NCBI GenBank assembly: GCA_022592445.1
Contig: JABYQR010000426.1
Coordinates: 1-35,682 of the forward strand
DNA from: Cytidiella melzeri
Taxonomy: Eukaryota > Basidiomycota > Agaricomycetes > Polyporales > Irpicaceae
Direction: 5' to 3'
DNA length: 35,682 nt
Part shown: one piece after another, positions 1 to 10,254 of the stretch
Numbering within the stretch: the stretch's first letter is position 1
How the letters are laid out: every line of letters starts with the position of its first letter
The notes under the pieces: model-generated
Told to the model about the DNA's origin: nothing
The model's input: the letters and a program-made list of their open reading frames with translations, nothing else
Database searches by the model: none
Made by a program: the position numbers and the translations under genes

Positions 1-1650
1 CCCATTTTGTCTGTATGTCTTCTTCTCGAGACACAAACTCCTTGTACAATTCCCCTGGTAACTGGCAACCTCTGTAAAGGAAGGCGTAAGATTGTAAGGT
101 CGAGGGGATGGGGTGTATTCTGGTAGACGTGTAAGGCTTGTACTTTCATCAGCAGGTGCGTGCGAGTACAACACTGCGTCCCCTGTTCTGCGACGTACTG
201 TGACCCGGCTGTCCGTAGTACGGGTGGTTGTATTAACAACGAGGTGACCATAATAATCATTAGTGCAAAGTGATGAGCCATGAAATTCGCTGTCGGAGGT
301 GTACAAAACCATCGCGGCGTCCTGAACAATCCAAGCCCATCCATTTTCAGGTCGGAGTTGTTGGTACAAAGCGCGTGTGGCAGGTGATAATTCCGTGCTG
401 ATCGGGTTACTGGGGTACGCAAACCAAAGGGGGATGGAGTTCCCAAGGGATACAATGTGGGGGATGTCACAATGCCATTGGCATTGCGCGTCAGGGTCAA
501 ACGTCCTCGTAATGTCAACAGAGGCTCCAATTTGCGGAATAAACCAGTCACAGATCCAGGAGGTTCTGAGCACATTACACATTGTCAGAGGTATAGCGTG
601 TTCATCCTGAGATATGTCTTCCCACACATGTGTACCGGCCACCTCTTCTTTCATAAGGAGGTACGACAGGAACACAAAACGTAGAGTAAACGCTGCTCAA
701 GCGAGACGTGTGGCTAGTATGGCTCTTGCTGCGGTTGGCCAAGCAGCAGCATACCTGAATGACAAAGGATCGGGGGTAGTCGCTGTCTCAAGGTACGTGC
801 TTGAAATGCAACAAAGAAGGCAACGCTGCAGGCACAGCACAAGTTGCTCGAGAACCTGCCACTGCCGTTGCCTAGCAGGCTTGAGTTGATAGGACAGGCT
901 TGGTGCCCGCCTTGCAACTTGCTCTACTTCTACAGCGAAGGGTGATAGACAGCCAAGCACAGGACCATTGTAATGCTGTTGGAGTGGGACAAATGCGAAG
1001 TAGAAATACAAATCATATGCAAATCTAGTTTGTAGTCCATCAAATATGCTGCTAATCGAGTCGGTGACAAGGGGAGGCTCGGGAAGATAGTCAGTGTTTG
1101 GACTGGTGTATATGTTTGTACCCAGTGATCCGAATACGTGCAAATGCGTTGACATGTTGGTTGTATGGCTGTTCGACGCTATGTATCTAGACTTGTGCTT
1201 AATATACTTACTGTATATCTGAATGATCATGTACCTTGCAAATGTGTTAGAGATGTCTCCACAATCAGCGGCGTCTTGTCCCTGGTAATGTAATGCAACG
1301 CCACACTCTGATTGTGCGCATGCCTTCTTTGCGCTGCATACAATTGCTCAGCACTTGTTGATATATCGAACAGTGAACGGTCCACTCACCTTGATGCTAG
1401 CAGTACAAGCCTTGATAACGATGATCGCTGGCCAATTCGCCTAGATGCTGTGGTCTGCGTGAGTGTTCGTTATGTGCGTACACTTTGTGAGCCGGACGCA
1501 CCAAGTATGTTCCCGATTACGCGACCAACACGGTCCTCCAACGTTGTGACTTTGTAATGCAATTGTCTTCTGCACCTCGTGATTTGTCTAGGTTTGCGGT
1601 GTTGAGGTCGTACAATATCGCCAACAACAGGGTAAGCTACCCCGTCGTTG
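1..1650 (-). CDS. Unrecognised multi-exon gene, 3' end beyond left edge
   Basis: Reading the minus strand, one frame is open from about 1230 down to base 1 apart from a single TGA at 697-699, i.e. 232 further codons up to the window edge. Upstream, plausible introns are 1334-1389 (starts GTGAGT, ends TGCAG, with CTGAG branch-like motif) and 1448-1501 (starts GTGCGT, ends CCACAG); joining across them keeps a continuous frame back to a possible acceptor near 1650. The inferred protein has a hydrophobic patch near the TGA and a Trp/Tyr/Asp-rich region toward its end. Near base 45 another frame looks more protein-like, so a frameshift or intron may lie there. The TGA may be a nonsense change (CGA to TGA) or part of an unseen intron. 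I recognise no domain. Start codon not found. Confidence 0.45.
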
Positions 1651-1882
1651 AGATACTGTGAAAAAGGTGGCGAAGTCGGGTGAGGAGAGGTGCACAGTGA
1701 GATACCGCAAATCGATCACCATGCTGGTCCAATTGCTTAACAGGTCGGTCGGCCCGTGTTTGTGGTCCAGTGTTAAGGTTAGGCGCCATCAGTCAACTCC
1801 TGGTTCTTGCGCGCTCTCTCCCCCTCCAGCCCCCGAATTCCGGTGCGGGCTTGCGGTCCGGTGTTAAGGGCGCCATCAGAAA
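1651..1882. other. No clear gene; leader to CT-rich block
   Basis: Only short, low-complexity reading frames occur here. A pyrimidine tract ending in CAG on the minus strand near 1650 can serve as acceptor for the gene to the left. Confidence 0.4.
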
Positions 1883-2165
1883 ATGTTCAACTTGTCGTTC
1901 TTGCCCTCTCACTCGCTCTCTCTCTCTCGCTCTCCCACCTCCACGGTTTATGTTGCACGAGAGGGTAGTGTACCCTCTTGTGTAATGTACCGTGTTCATC
2001 CTTTTCTTGCCCTCTCACTCGCTCTCTCCAGCCCCCGCCTTCTGGTCTCGGTCTCGGTCTCTCTTTTGCTCTCTCTCTCTCGCTCTTCCACCTCTCCACG
2101 GTTTATGTTGCCCGAGAGGGTAGTGTACCCTCTTGTGTAATGTACCGCGTTCATCCTTTCGGTCT
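1883..2165. repeat. CT-rich tandem repeat, period about 155 bp
   Basis: Two successive units each contain a CT-microsatellite-like tract, then the phrase beginning CCACGGTTTATGTTGC at 1941 and again at 2096, and then TACCG(T/C)GTTCATCCTTT. Each unit holds a short inverted repeat, GAGGGTA-GTG-TACCCTC, able to form a 7-bp stem. Short ORFs across it are repetitive and not credible. CT-rich tracts are common upstream of fungal genes, so it may be promoter sequence for a plus-strand gene, but none is clear downstream. Confidence 0.7.
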
Positions 2166-2817
2166 CACCCTCTCTCCTGTGCGCAACTCGACACAGATAA
2201 ACCGCGCGACAATTTCCTCACCTCTCACATTCCCTCTCAACCGCTCACTGCACGCCGATATCACCACAACAACAAATTCACCGCTATATTCTCTGCCATT
2301 GGCCTGTTCCGCCAACCACTATCGCTCGATCTGACAAACCCATCCGAGCATGACGTGGGAGCGAGCACGATTGTGCGGTTCTCGAGTTGTGTTGTTGTAG
2401 AACGCGGTTGGCATGCACAGCGTGTGCCGGAGTCTTGGGGTTGACGAAGAACACTACAGAGGGAAAAGGTGCGTGTTGTTTTGCAAGACGATGTACAGCT
2501 GATGGCGATTTGCTACTAGGTCGACAACGGAGTGTGCACTCTCGACATCTCCGTCATCAGCCAGTGTTTTGTGAGGCAGGATGGAACTAGATAGTTGGAA
2601 AATGATTTGTGGGTGTTTCCGGCAGAGTACTGCATCTGTAGAGTATGCAAGTTGTGTTCATGAACTAGCGATTAAGTTCTCTGGCTGCAGAATGTAGTCG
2701 TACGTACCCTTGCGATTGGGATAATATATATACATCATCCAGTTTTCCCTCTACGCTACAAATAGCTTGCTTGATCTCAATACAAAAACGTGCGATACGC
2801 GCAGCGAAATACACAAC
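2166..2817. other. Intergenic region, no supported gene
   Basis: No long or intron-consistent coding frame is visible. An ATATATATA tract at about 2722-2730 is followed by a CT-rich stretch and could be a promoter, but no downstream plus-strand ORF supports it. Confidence 0.3.
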
Positions 2818-3332
2818 TTAGTAAATGATGAGGATTAGCGATGAATCCACTTCCTCGGTGGTCAGTGCAAGAAGCCTTCGGACACTTCGTAAAGCAGTCA
2901 CATCGACCGTGCGACTCATTACGAAGTGTCTGAGAGCAGCGTTGCCATGAGCAAACACAAGAGCATTGAGGAAAACGCACTTTACGGTGGGACTCGATGT
3001 TATGCAGAGCAGGGAGGAGACGCGTCCAAGTCCTCCGCATTGTGAAGTGCTCCTTGGGCCAGCACAAACATGTTCCAACCCAATTGTCATTCGCGGACTC
3101 AGACGATGCAGGATCGTGTCAAGCTGTTCGCCACCGTCACCTGTAGTCAGTATGCCTCGCTCGGGAATTCTTCCGTTGTCAGTTCGCCTTCCTTCCAACA
3201 ACGGCGCTTCCAGGAGACGTAAGCAGAAATCCACTTACTGGGAGGCTCCGGCTCTGCTTTTCTAGCAGTCAATTTGTCTGGTTCGAACACGTATTGTATG
3301 ACTTTAGGGGTACAATTTGGAGTCCTGCTCAT
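2818..3332 (-). CDS. Possible minus-strand gene fragment
   Basis: Two overlapping minus-strand frames (2818-3234 and 3147-3332) look protein-like. They could be joined by an intron starting GTAAGT near 3238 and ending CTACAG near 3141. The downstream frame has mixed composition with a C-terminal Leu/Arg/Val segment and ends at 2818. No domain is recognised. It could be a remnant or an upstream exon group of another gene. Confidence 0.25.
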
Positions 3333-3570
3333 GTCTGAGGTTCGTCAAACCTGCGAGCATGTTGATCACTGACTTACCAGACATATCAGGAGCCTATAGC
3401 GACCCCTTTGTCCCCGTCCTCATCTTGACGTGCCCCACTTTTTTCAACCTCCTCTGACTCTTTGTTTCCCTCCTCACCATCCCCGTCAATCCTGTCTTGC
3501 TTGTTGGCAAGGGCAACTAGTAGATAGGTAGTGCTGCAAAGAGCAGCTAGGCGCGGTAAGTCAGGTATAT
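3333..3570. other. No supported gene
   Basis: Only short shadow frames; nothing with domain or splice support. Confidence 0.3.
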
Positions 3571-3692
3571 CCTCATGCGCCACAATGCATAACTCGGTGC
3601 TGACAGGCCAGATCTTATGTCCGCTTTCGAACAAGACGCGCAAAAACGCGCATGCTTTGTGGCCACCGAGTTACCTTTTGTGGCACATGAGG
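3571..3692. repeat. Imperfect inverted repeat (about 30-bp arms)
   Basis: The left arm 3571-3599 and right arm 3663-3692 are near-perfect reverse complements (CCTCATG(C/T)GCCACAA, then TAACTCGGTG). They flank about 63 bp that contains a smaller GCGC-AAAAAC-GCGC palindrome. The unit could fold as a long hairpin, or be the remnant of a foldback or MITE-like element. No target-site duplication was identified. Confidence 0.6.
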
Positions 3693-4121
3693 ACATTGCT
3701 CCCTCTGTTTTCCTCCCGCCTCTCACCTCCATACGCTTGCCCGCTCTCACCCCTATATCGTTGCACACCCTCAAGGTCGGCTTTATACTTCGCCTTGAAA
3801 TGACAGAACCGGTGAGTACATGTTCGTGCCTATTGTTCTATACACACAGGGGTATTTGTTCGTACGATGCGGCAGTTGCGGCATTGTGCGATACGGTATT
3901 ACTCTTGTGATGTCGTATACGTTTGGTGTTGCAGGGCCGACTTGCTCGGTGGTTTGCTGCAGTTGTAATTTGGTGTATCTCTCTCGACGCCGGACGCTCT
4001 CTCCTCGATCAAGTGGACAAGAGCAGCTATTGCACTGTGCGTCACTCCGCTCCTCGTTTCAAGCAGTTCTCCTGATATCTCCACGTAGTGTTCACTTTAT
4101 TACTCGTCCGCACCTTCTATG
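3693..4121. other. No supported gene
   Basis: Short overlapping frames on both strands without domain or intron support. Confidence 0.3.
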
Positions 4122-4237
4122 AGACGTTCATCAGTGTCTCGAACCACCCGTAATGGGTATCAGGCACGTACGTCACCACACCGGAGGCCCCACTGTGTTG
4201 ACCTGGCACGGTGACTTTAGGAACAGGTGGGATGCCC
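4122..4237 (+). repeat. Direct repeat copy 1 (about 116 bp, diverged)
   Basis: This matches 5112-5227 in the same orientation, from the CGTTC(A/G)TCAGTG region to GG(T/A)GGGATGCC. Both copies translate in part to a similar Arg/Ser/Thr-rich peptide and to a shared TLGT-GMPL motif. Copy 1 needs a one-base shift between the two halves. This suggests a duplicated and decayed coding exon rather than a transposon terminus. Confidence 0.55.
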
Positions 4238-4297
4238 CTGAAAACGCCGGCATTCAGCAAGCACCGTTGCTGAGTCAGTAGCTGCACTGCATCCCAA

Positions 4298-4700
4298 GTG
4301 CGTGTCTATCTCATCGTATACGTTCCCGCAGCTGACAAAATCTACGCACCCGTCTCTTCTCCCTGCAGCGCCCAACAGTCTCCTTGGCCAGTCACGGGCA
4401 AAGAAGAAAACGACGTCAACATTATCCCTACACCTAAACACGCTGCGTGTGTGGCCACCGCACAGAGAGGAGACATATCGGCACAGAATTCATCATCTTC
4501 TTCCTTTCCAATTTCTATTCTAACAAAGAAGCGACAAACAACAATTACTGGTATCGATACTAGCGTCCGTTGACCGTCTGGTGACCGCGGGATCTCTCCC
4601 GTCGTCACTCGTGCCTTCCGTCGTGGGTTCTGCCTGGACAGGTCCTGCCCACTCCTACTCAGCTCTCCATGCCGCGGCAAGCTGTTGCGAGCGCTACAAC
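4298..4700 (+). pseudogene. Degenerate coding remnant, Ser/Thr/Pro-rich
   Basis: A plus-strand frame (4298-4573) encodes a Ser-rich, low-complexity peptide with a basic KKRQ patch. It continues in frame past a TGA at 4571-4573 for about 40 more plausible codons. It follows repeat copy 1, as the dioxygenase gene follows repeat copy 2, so it may be a decayed paralogous fragment. No domain is recognised, and chance cannot be excluded. Confidence 0.2.
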
Positions 4701-5111
4701 GACCGGTTGTTCACCACCTACTGTGTTGATTGCAATCGCCTCAACGCTTGTACCGCCAACGCCTGCTTCCTTGTGTCATGCAGGGTATGTCGCTCGGGTG
4801 GTCTGTGATCAGGCTCACCATTCGCCTTTGCATTCTCACGCGCACCATACGAGCAACGGCAGCTGAAGTGGTGCACGTGGTAGTGTTGGTGGGTGGTCCC
4901 CCCCGCCTCCAAGCTGAGCTTGCCGACGTCCTCTGCATGACATTCCTTGAGCCACTCTACGTCCGTGTCTGTGTCCGCCGAGAGACGTGGCATGCCCCGA
5001 CGATTGTTGATAGACCGTGGCTCGGGCCACCACTCGCGCCATAGCAGCGCGACTACAAGCCGTATGCCCCATCCTCCTGAAAAGCGTCTAGGGAGTTGGC
5101 ATATCTTATCA
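4701..5111. other. No supported gene
   Basis: Overlapping short frames on both strands; none has domain, splice or start support. Confidence 0.3.
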
Positions 5112-5227
5112 TACGTTCGTCAGTGACTCGAACCACCGTTAACGGGGATCAGGCGCGTACATCACCGACACCAAACACCCCACTGCCTTGACCTAGCACT
5201 GCAACTTTAGGAACGGATGGGATGCCT
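5112..5227 (+). repeat. Direct repeat copy 2 (about 116 bp)
   Basis: Counterpart of 4122-4237. Its frame runs on (with a TGA at 5189-5191) toward an ATG near 5260, just upstream of the first clear exon of the dioxygenase gene. It may therefore be a 5' exon of that gene. Confidence 0.5.
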
Positions 5228-5390
5228 CTACGCTTTAGGAGGCCATCGACACTTGCCATGGACAATTGCCAGTCAGGCGCCATGCTTGCGCGTCAGCCTC
5301 GTTTGGCCATTTGTTCATTTATTATTTCACTGCCTGCTTCCTTCTACGCTCAATCACCATTGCTGACTCCATATTGACCATTCTCACTAG

Positions 5391-5527
5391 ATCTCATTAC
5401 CAGAGGCTTTTTTGCTTGGGATAGACCCCAGTTCCCCAGTTCTTAGAGACCTGACAGTCTTTGACATTGCCAATTGTGATCCTCGGTTGCCCGGCATATA
5501 CGTCTACACTGGTGACACACCGCACCC
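5391..5527 (+). pseudogene. Dioxygenase-like gene, 5' exon left of the gypsy insertion
   Basis: The frame begins after a CTAG acceptor at 5390 and is open to 5527, where the gypsy element begins. The last five bases (5523-5527, CACCC) are the target-site duplication; the same five bases recur at 13292-13296 and the reading frame resumes there without a shift. The segment has no recognised domain by itself. Upstream exons are uncertain. The gene continues at 13297. Confidence 0.55.
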
Positions 5528-6285
5528 TGACACGGAGACAAGGCTCGACGTGACAGACAGGGACACGAAGTGGATATCGACGAGGAGGTGGTGGCAGGCG
5601 TGTAGCACAGTGCTCTCACCAGCTATCAGACTTTATACAAGTTATCTAGCCCAGTAAAGACCAAGTTAGTATTCTGACTACCAGCTATGTAGTACAGAGG
5701 GGATTTGCTTACCTAGCCCAGTAAAGACCAAGAGGTCGAGATGGGGGCTAGGAGCGTACATGCAGCAGTATATATAGACTTCAGAGACCTGTGCACAGAC
5801 CATGTTGAGGGCAGGCTTTGCAAGAAGCCGTGTGAACGAAGAACAAAAGAACTACCTAAAGGAGAACAATAGCTATTGTCTAGACCTTGCCAAGAACTCT
5901 ACCCGTGAGAGAATCTATCTAAAAGGAGACCAACTATTGTATTCCATTCCCACACCTGTGAGAACATCCTTCCATAAAGAGAACAATAAGGAAAGAACAA
6001 AAGGAGTCCATGTGGACGTCATTTATGACATCAAACCCTAGCTATGGGCTGACCCATGTGTCTGTAGCCATGTGGGCTTACTTAAGCTAAGTCACATGCC
6101 AGTGTGACGTAGTAGCAAGTAATGTGACCGTGTGGAGCGTCTAAGCCACGTGATACGGGCGCTTAACAGACGTGCAAAAGGAGTTTGTGCAGAGAAGGTT
6201 GCAACTGAGCTGCAGCCCGGAGTTTTACAGATAAAAACAAGAGGTAAATTGCGAAAATTAAGGGCTAGTCAGGCCATCCATGACA
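5528..6285 (-). repeat. 3' LTR of gypsy copy 1 (long form, 758 bp)
   Basis: In plus orientation it begins TGACACGG and ends CCATGACA, giving TG...CA ends. It contains the direct repeat CTAGCCCAGTAAAGACCAAG at 5646-5665 and 5713-5732, a palindromic TATATATA near 5767, and a 79-codon ORF (5802-6041) antisense to the element with a real ATG. That ORF has an identical 79-residue translation in the other LTR (12808-13047), and its first part is preserved in the other two copies. I treat it as unproven. Confidence 0.93.
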
Positions 6286-6300
6286 TTACCCCCCTCCTGA
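6286..6300 (-). other. Polypurine tract of gypsy copy 1
   Basis: On the minus strand the bases immediately before the 3' LTR read AGGAGGGGGGTAA, a typical plus-strand primer site for reverse transcription. Confidence 0.75.
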
Positions 6301-6450
6301 AATCGAGCGTCCTTGCGAAGCATCACTGTGCTGTGGTGATAGAGGTCTTCTACCCGTCTACAGGGATTCAGCAGAATTGCCCTGATTGTCTAGTCAGAAG
6401 GATGCTAGAAAGTTTCTCCCCTTTTGGTGTCGTTGACTCGACGTTACCCG

Positions 6451-6935
6451 TCAGTGTGATGTTCTTGAGATATCCAGACCAATGTGTTTGCCTTCATCCC
6501 AGCTAAGATCGTATGTAGATGGATAGATCGTGCGAAGGAAAGTGGGGTCGGTCTGGGTATTGAATTCCCGAAAGTGCGAGCGGAGATCCGCGAAGAGTGA
6601 AGCTTTGATGACCCGGGGCGCTCCGGGGTTTGCTTTGTAGAAGTCGTCAATTGCTTCTTGACTATTCTCGAGGTTTTCTACTGGTTCCCAGCTATTGTGT
6701 CTGTCTGAATACCCTTCCCATTTGACAAGGAATTGCAATTTCTTCCAACGTCCGTGTAGCCTGCTGTCTAGCACCTTTTCAACGACATACTGTTCTTCTC
6801 CTTCTATGACGATAGGATCAGGAGGTGGAGGTACGTCTTTGCTGTTGTCGTGCCAGGGACTTAGACGGTTGATGTGGAAGACGGGGTGGATTTGGAGATA
6901 GCTGGGTAGATTGAGCTTGTAGTAAGATCGCCGAT
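6451..6935 (-). CDS. Chromodomain at C-terminus of gypsy integrase
   Basis: After a Pro-rich linker, the frame carries a classical chromodomain: Tyr-Val-Val-Glu start, the Phe-Leu-Val-Lys-Trp-x-Gly-Tyr core and Trp-Glu-Pro, followed by an acidic/aromatic helix. All three cage aromatics are present. In chromoviruses this domain follows the integrase and directs insertion to chromatin marks such as H3K9 methylation (established for the family). The frame is open from about 6935, where a one-base loss separates it from the integrase GPY/F region. It ends at 6451. Confidence 0.85.
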
Positions 6936-6939
6936 ACGC

Positions 6940-7970
6940 TCGATGACCTTGTACGGGCCGAGTTGTCGAGGACCAAGCTTAGGGGTAGCCTGGTGGATCT
7001 GGACGTTCTTAGCATTCAGCCAGACCATGTCCCCTACTTGGAAGACGCGTGGAGAGCGCTTCTCAGACTCATAGAGTTGCTTCATCTTTTCTTTGCTTAG
7101 ACGAAGAGCTGCTTTGGTCTCTTTGCGTACTCGAGCCATATTGTCAAGGCGCTCATCGAGTGATGGGATATTGCTTCGCTTGCCAACTGGTATGGTGAAG
7201 TCGGGGCGATATCCATAGATGACCTCAAACGGTGTTTGTGAATTACCCGCATGTACTCGCGAGTTGAGTGCAAACTCAGCCGCCGGCAGATGATCGACCC
7301 AGTCGTCTTGTCGTTGCTGACAGAATAGACGCAGGTACTGTTCGATATCCTGGTTTTTGCGTTCGACCTTGCCATTTCCTTGTGGATGATAGGCGGTCGT
7401 AAAACCAGTCTCTATGCCTAGGCGGTGATAGAGCGCACGCATGAAGCGCGCTGCAAACTGGGGTCCTCGGTCAGAGAACACCTTCTTGGGAATGCCGTGA
7501 AGTCGGAATACTTCTTTGTAGTGTAGATCGGCAATCCCCTCAGCGTTAACCCTAGTGGTAGTAGGGATGATGTGCGTTTGATCGGAGTAGTGGTCAATGT
7601 AGACGCAATCGAATCGAATCCCTTAGAGGGTGGCAGCTGAGTGATGAGATCTACACCGATGTGTTCCCAAGGTCCGGCCGGAGTTTCCTGAGGCTGTAGT
7701 ACTGCTTTAGGATGTGGAGCGACTTGTAACGCTGACAGCGATCACAACCTAGTACGTAAGTCTCAATGAAGGCATTCATCTTTGGCCACCAATAGTGTCA
7801 TGAGACTAGCTCTATGGTGCCATGTTTGCCCGGATGACCAGCTGTGGGTGTGTCATGGCAAGATTTGACGATTTCGTGACGGAGCTCTTTGTTGTTAGGG
7901 ATGTAGAGTTTTCCTTGTAATAGATGAGCCCGTCACTCTCTTCCCATTCGAGTAAACCGCCACAAGTTTG
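6940..7970 (-). pseudogene. Gypsy integrase (zinc finger, DDE core, GPY/F), frame-broken
   Basis: The core frame (to 6861) has SDRGPQF around the second catalytic Asp, HPQGNGKVER around the catalytic Glu, and a C-terminal LGPRQLGPYKV GPY/F-type motif. The first Asp lies in a DHYSD motif near 7590, in the same frame. Upstream, an HHCC-like zinc-finger region (7640-7970) is split by at least two frame changes, a TGA near 7799, and an apparent short tandem duplication (TTCGATTCGATT, near 7610). Expected role: cDNA insertion. Confidence 0.8.
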
Positions 7971-8814
7971 CGAGGACCCTTCTTTGAAGGGTAGCAAGAG
8001 CTTGTGTGACTTCTGCTTCTTGTTCCGTGCATTCTCGGATCTTTGATTCGAGCGGAGAAGCAGTGGTAAGCGCACTGGTAGCGAGGATGCGGAAATGTTC
8101 CGGTTTCAGTACCACTTGATCCTTGTTGTCTTCTTCATCCGTGACAGCGTGTGAGTGAACACGAGAGAGAGGATCAGCGTGTATCATGGTACTACCGGGC
8201 TTGTGTACCAACACAAAGTCGAAGTCAGCCAAAAGTAATGACCAACGTGCTTGACGTCGAGTGAGGTGTTGCGCAGTCTTCCAGTACTGCAGGTTTGCGT
8301 GATCTGTCCAGATCTCAAACGGTTCCTTGAGCCCCTCAAGGTAGTGGCGCCAATCTTTGAGAGCTTCGGTGATGGCTAACATCTCCCGATCAAAGATTTC
8401 GTAGTTACGCTCAGCTTCAGTCATAGATGCGGACCGGTAGGCAATAGGGTGGTAGAATCCATCTTCCTTCGATTTCTGGGAGATGATTCCACCGGTCGCA
8501 TAGCCCGAAGCATCGACTTCTAGATGTGTAGGGAGTTCAGGGTCCCAGACTGCCAAGATAGGCTCAGTGGTAAAGGCCTTCTTTAGCAACGTGAAGGCAG
8601 TCTGTTGTGCTGGACCCCATACAAACGGTACGTCCTTCTTAGTCAGGTCATGTAAAGGCCGTGCATGCTTTGAGAAGTCCTGAATGAAGCGGCGGTAGAA
8701 GTTGGCAAACCCGATGAACCCTCTAACTTCTTTGAGGTTCTTGGGTGTGGGCCACGTAGAAACTGCTTGGACTTTGACAGGGTCCATAGCTACTTCGCCA
8801 GCGCGAATGATCAA
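7970..8814 (-). CDS. Gypsy RT thumb and RNase H domain
   Basis: The frame contains the RT connection (EVRGFIGFANFYRRFI), then RNase H with VDASGYATGG (first catalytic Asp), an EIFDREMLAI motif (catalytic Glu) and WTDHANLQYW (Asp), and ends in a spacer with HADPLSR. RNase H degrades RNA in the RNA:DNA hybrid. It is separated from RT by a one-base loss in an A-run near 8855. Confidence 0.9.
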
Positions 8815-9740
8815 CCCGAGGTACTCGATCTCAGATTTCTCAAACTCACATTTTCCGGCCGAAGGTAAAGGTCGTGTTGTTGAAGTCGCTCGAGGACTTC
8901 ATGTACAACCTTGCGGTGCTCTGTCAGGTTGTTGCTCCAGATCAGGATGTCATCTAGATAGACAGCCACCTTGCCCTCGGCGACGAGGTCAGCGAAGATG
9001 TTGTCCATCAGAGCTTGGAAGGTAGCAGGTGAGTTCGTGAGACCGAAGAACATGACTTTAGGTTCGAAGAGTCCTCGGTTGGTAACAAACGCCGCTTTGT
9101 ACTCGTCTCCTTCTTTGATTCGGACATTGTGATATCCCCAACGGACATCAAATTTTGTGAAGATCTTTGCACCCTTGAGCTTGTTGATGATGTCGGTGGC
9201 AAGCGGTAGAGGGTAGCGGTTCTTCACAGTGATGTCGTTGAGTTTTCTGTAGTCCTGAATAAGTCGGAGTTTGTTATCCTTCTTTTTGATGAAGAAAACT
9301 GGAGAAGCCATCGGAGACTTAGAAGGCGTGATGTAACCTTTGGATAGGTTCTCCTGGATGAACTTGTCAAGCTCGGCTTGTTCATTCAGGGGCAGAGGAT
9401 AAACTTTCGATTTGATAGTCTCAGGAGCGTCTGGTTTGAGATTAATCAAATGGTCCCAGGGCTGATGCTGGGGTAGCCGATCAGATTCTTCCTCAGAGAA
9501 GACTTTAGTGTGTCTGTGATACTCTGATGGAACGATGTCTTCGAAGGAGCGTTGAGCTTTAGCTTCGTTTGCTTCGGCAGCAAGCTTAGTAGAGTAGGTG
9601 AAGCCGGCCATACACCAGACTTTGTCAGTGGTGTCTTGGATAATACCGGCTTTGACCCACTGTCTACGTTCTTTGCGGTTACCGTCAACCTTCTGGAAAG
9701 GTTCATTAGGAGATTCTTCCGAGCCCTCGGAATTGTCATT
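8811..9740 (-). CDS. Gypsy reverse transcriptase
   Basis: Conserved RT blocks in order: LRLIQDYRKLN, FTKFDVRWGYHN (first catalytic Asp), the FGLTNSPATFQ motif and YLDDILIW (catalytic YxDD). Upstream lies the gypsy linker with EEESDRLPQHQPWDHLI. The 3' end is frameshifted at about 8855 and the upstream junction with protease at about 9740. Function: RNA- and DNA-dependent DNA synthesis of the element cDNA. Confidence 0.92.
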   Translation of the reverse strand, partial: NDNSEGSEESPNEPFQKVDGNRKERRQWVKAGIIQDTTDKVWCMAGFTYSTKLAAEANEAKAQRSFEDIVPSEYHRHTKVFSEEESDRLPQHQPWDHLINLKPDAPETIKSKVYPLPLNEQAELDKFIQENLSKGYITPSKSPMASPVFFIKKKDNKLRLIQDYRKLNDITVKNRYPLPLATDIINKLKGAKIFTKFDVRWGYHNVRIKEGDEYKAAFVTNRGLFEPKVMFFGLTNSPATFQALMDNIFADLVAEGKVAVYLDDILIWSNNLTEHRKVVHEVLERLQQHDLYLRPENVSLRNLRSSTSG

Positions 9741-10246
9741 TCTCCTTTTTCCCAGTTGACGGTAGGGTTTACGCGCTTGAGCCATGGTAGCCCAAGAATG
9801 ACGTCTTCTGGACCTAAGTCCGTCAAAGAAACTCTGCCTTTTCCGTGTGATCTCCGACTGTGAGTGTAAGGCGAACGAAGTGCGTTAATCCGCCAGCTTA
9901 TTCTTAGTTCCGTCAATGTTATGCAATGAGATGACCCTTTCGAGCGGGTGCTGAATAATCTTATGCTTCTTGACGAACTGGTGATGATGAATAAAGCCGT
10001 AGCTCCTGAATCGATCATAGCAGGAACGCAAATGCTTCTATTCAGACCTTTAACTAGTACATGTACACGGAAATGAGATGATAACCGATCTAGCGACGAT
10101 ATAGTACACGAGGAGATAGTAGACAACGGGCATGGAGTAGACGTTGTACACGAGGAAGACGAGGCAGAAGACAAGGACGACGAAGGAGGCAAGGACAGGG
10201 TATCTGGGGGACTTGCAGCTGCGGCTGTGTCACGAGTCCACTTCAA
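9740..10246 (-). CDS. Gypsy aspartic protease region
   Basis: The frame enters one base back from the gag stop, as expected for -1 frameshifting. It holds the retropepsin motif PAMIDSGATA (catalytic Asp) and, about 100 residues later, a LGLPWL block followed by VNWEKGEM, typical of fungal gypsy proteases. The stretch between is less convincing, so an internal indel pair is likely. Role: Gag/Pol maturation. Confidence 0.75.
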
Positions 10247-10254
10247 AAAACCGC
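10243..10254 (-). promoter_or_regulatory. Probable -1 ribosomal frameshift site, gag-pol
   Basis: Gag ends in a run reading G-GTT-TTT-TGA; stepping back one base in the T-run opens the protease frame (TTG AAG ...). The six-T run directly before the stop fits P-site slippage. There is no obvious alternative start for pol. Confidence 0.5.

Noticed and set aside
5412..5657. 81-codon ORF across the LTR junction
   Set aside because: Its second half is LTR sequence; only the first half belongs to the host exon.
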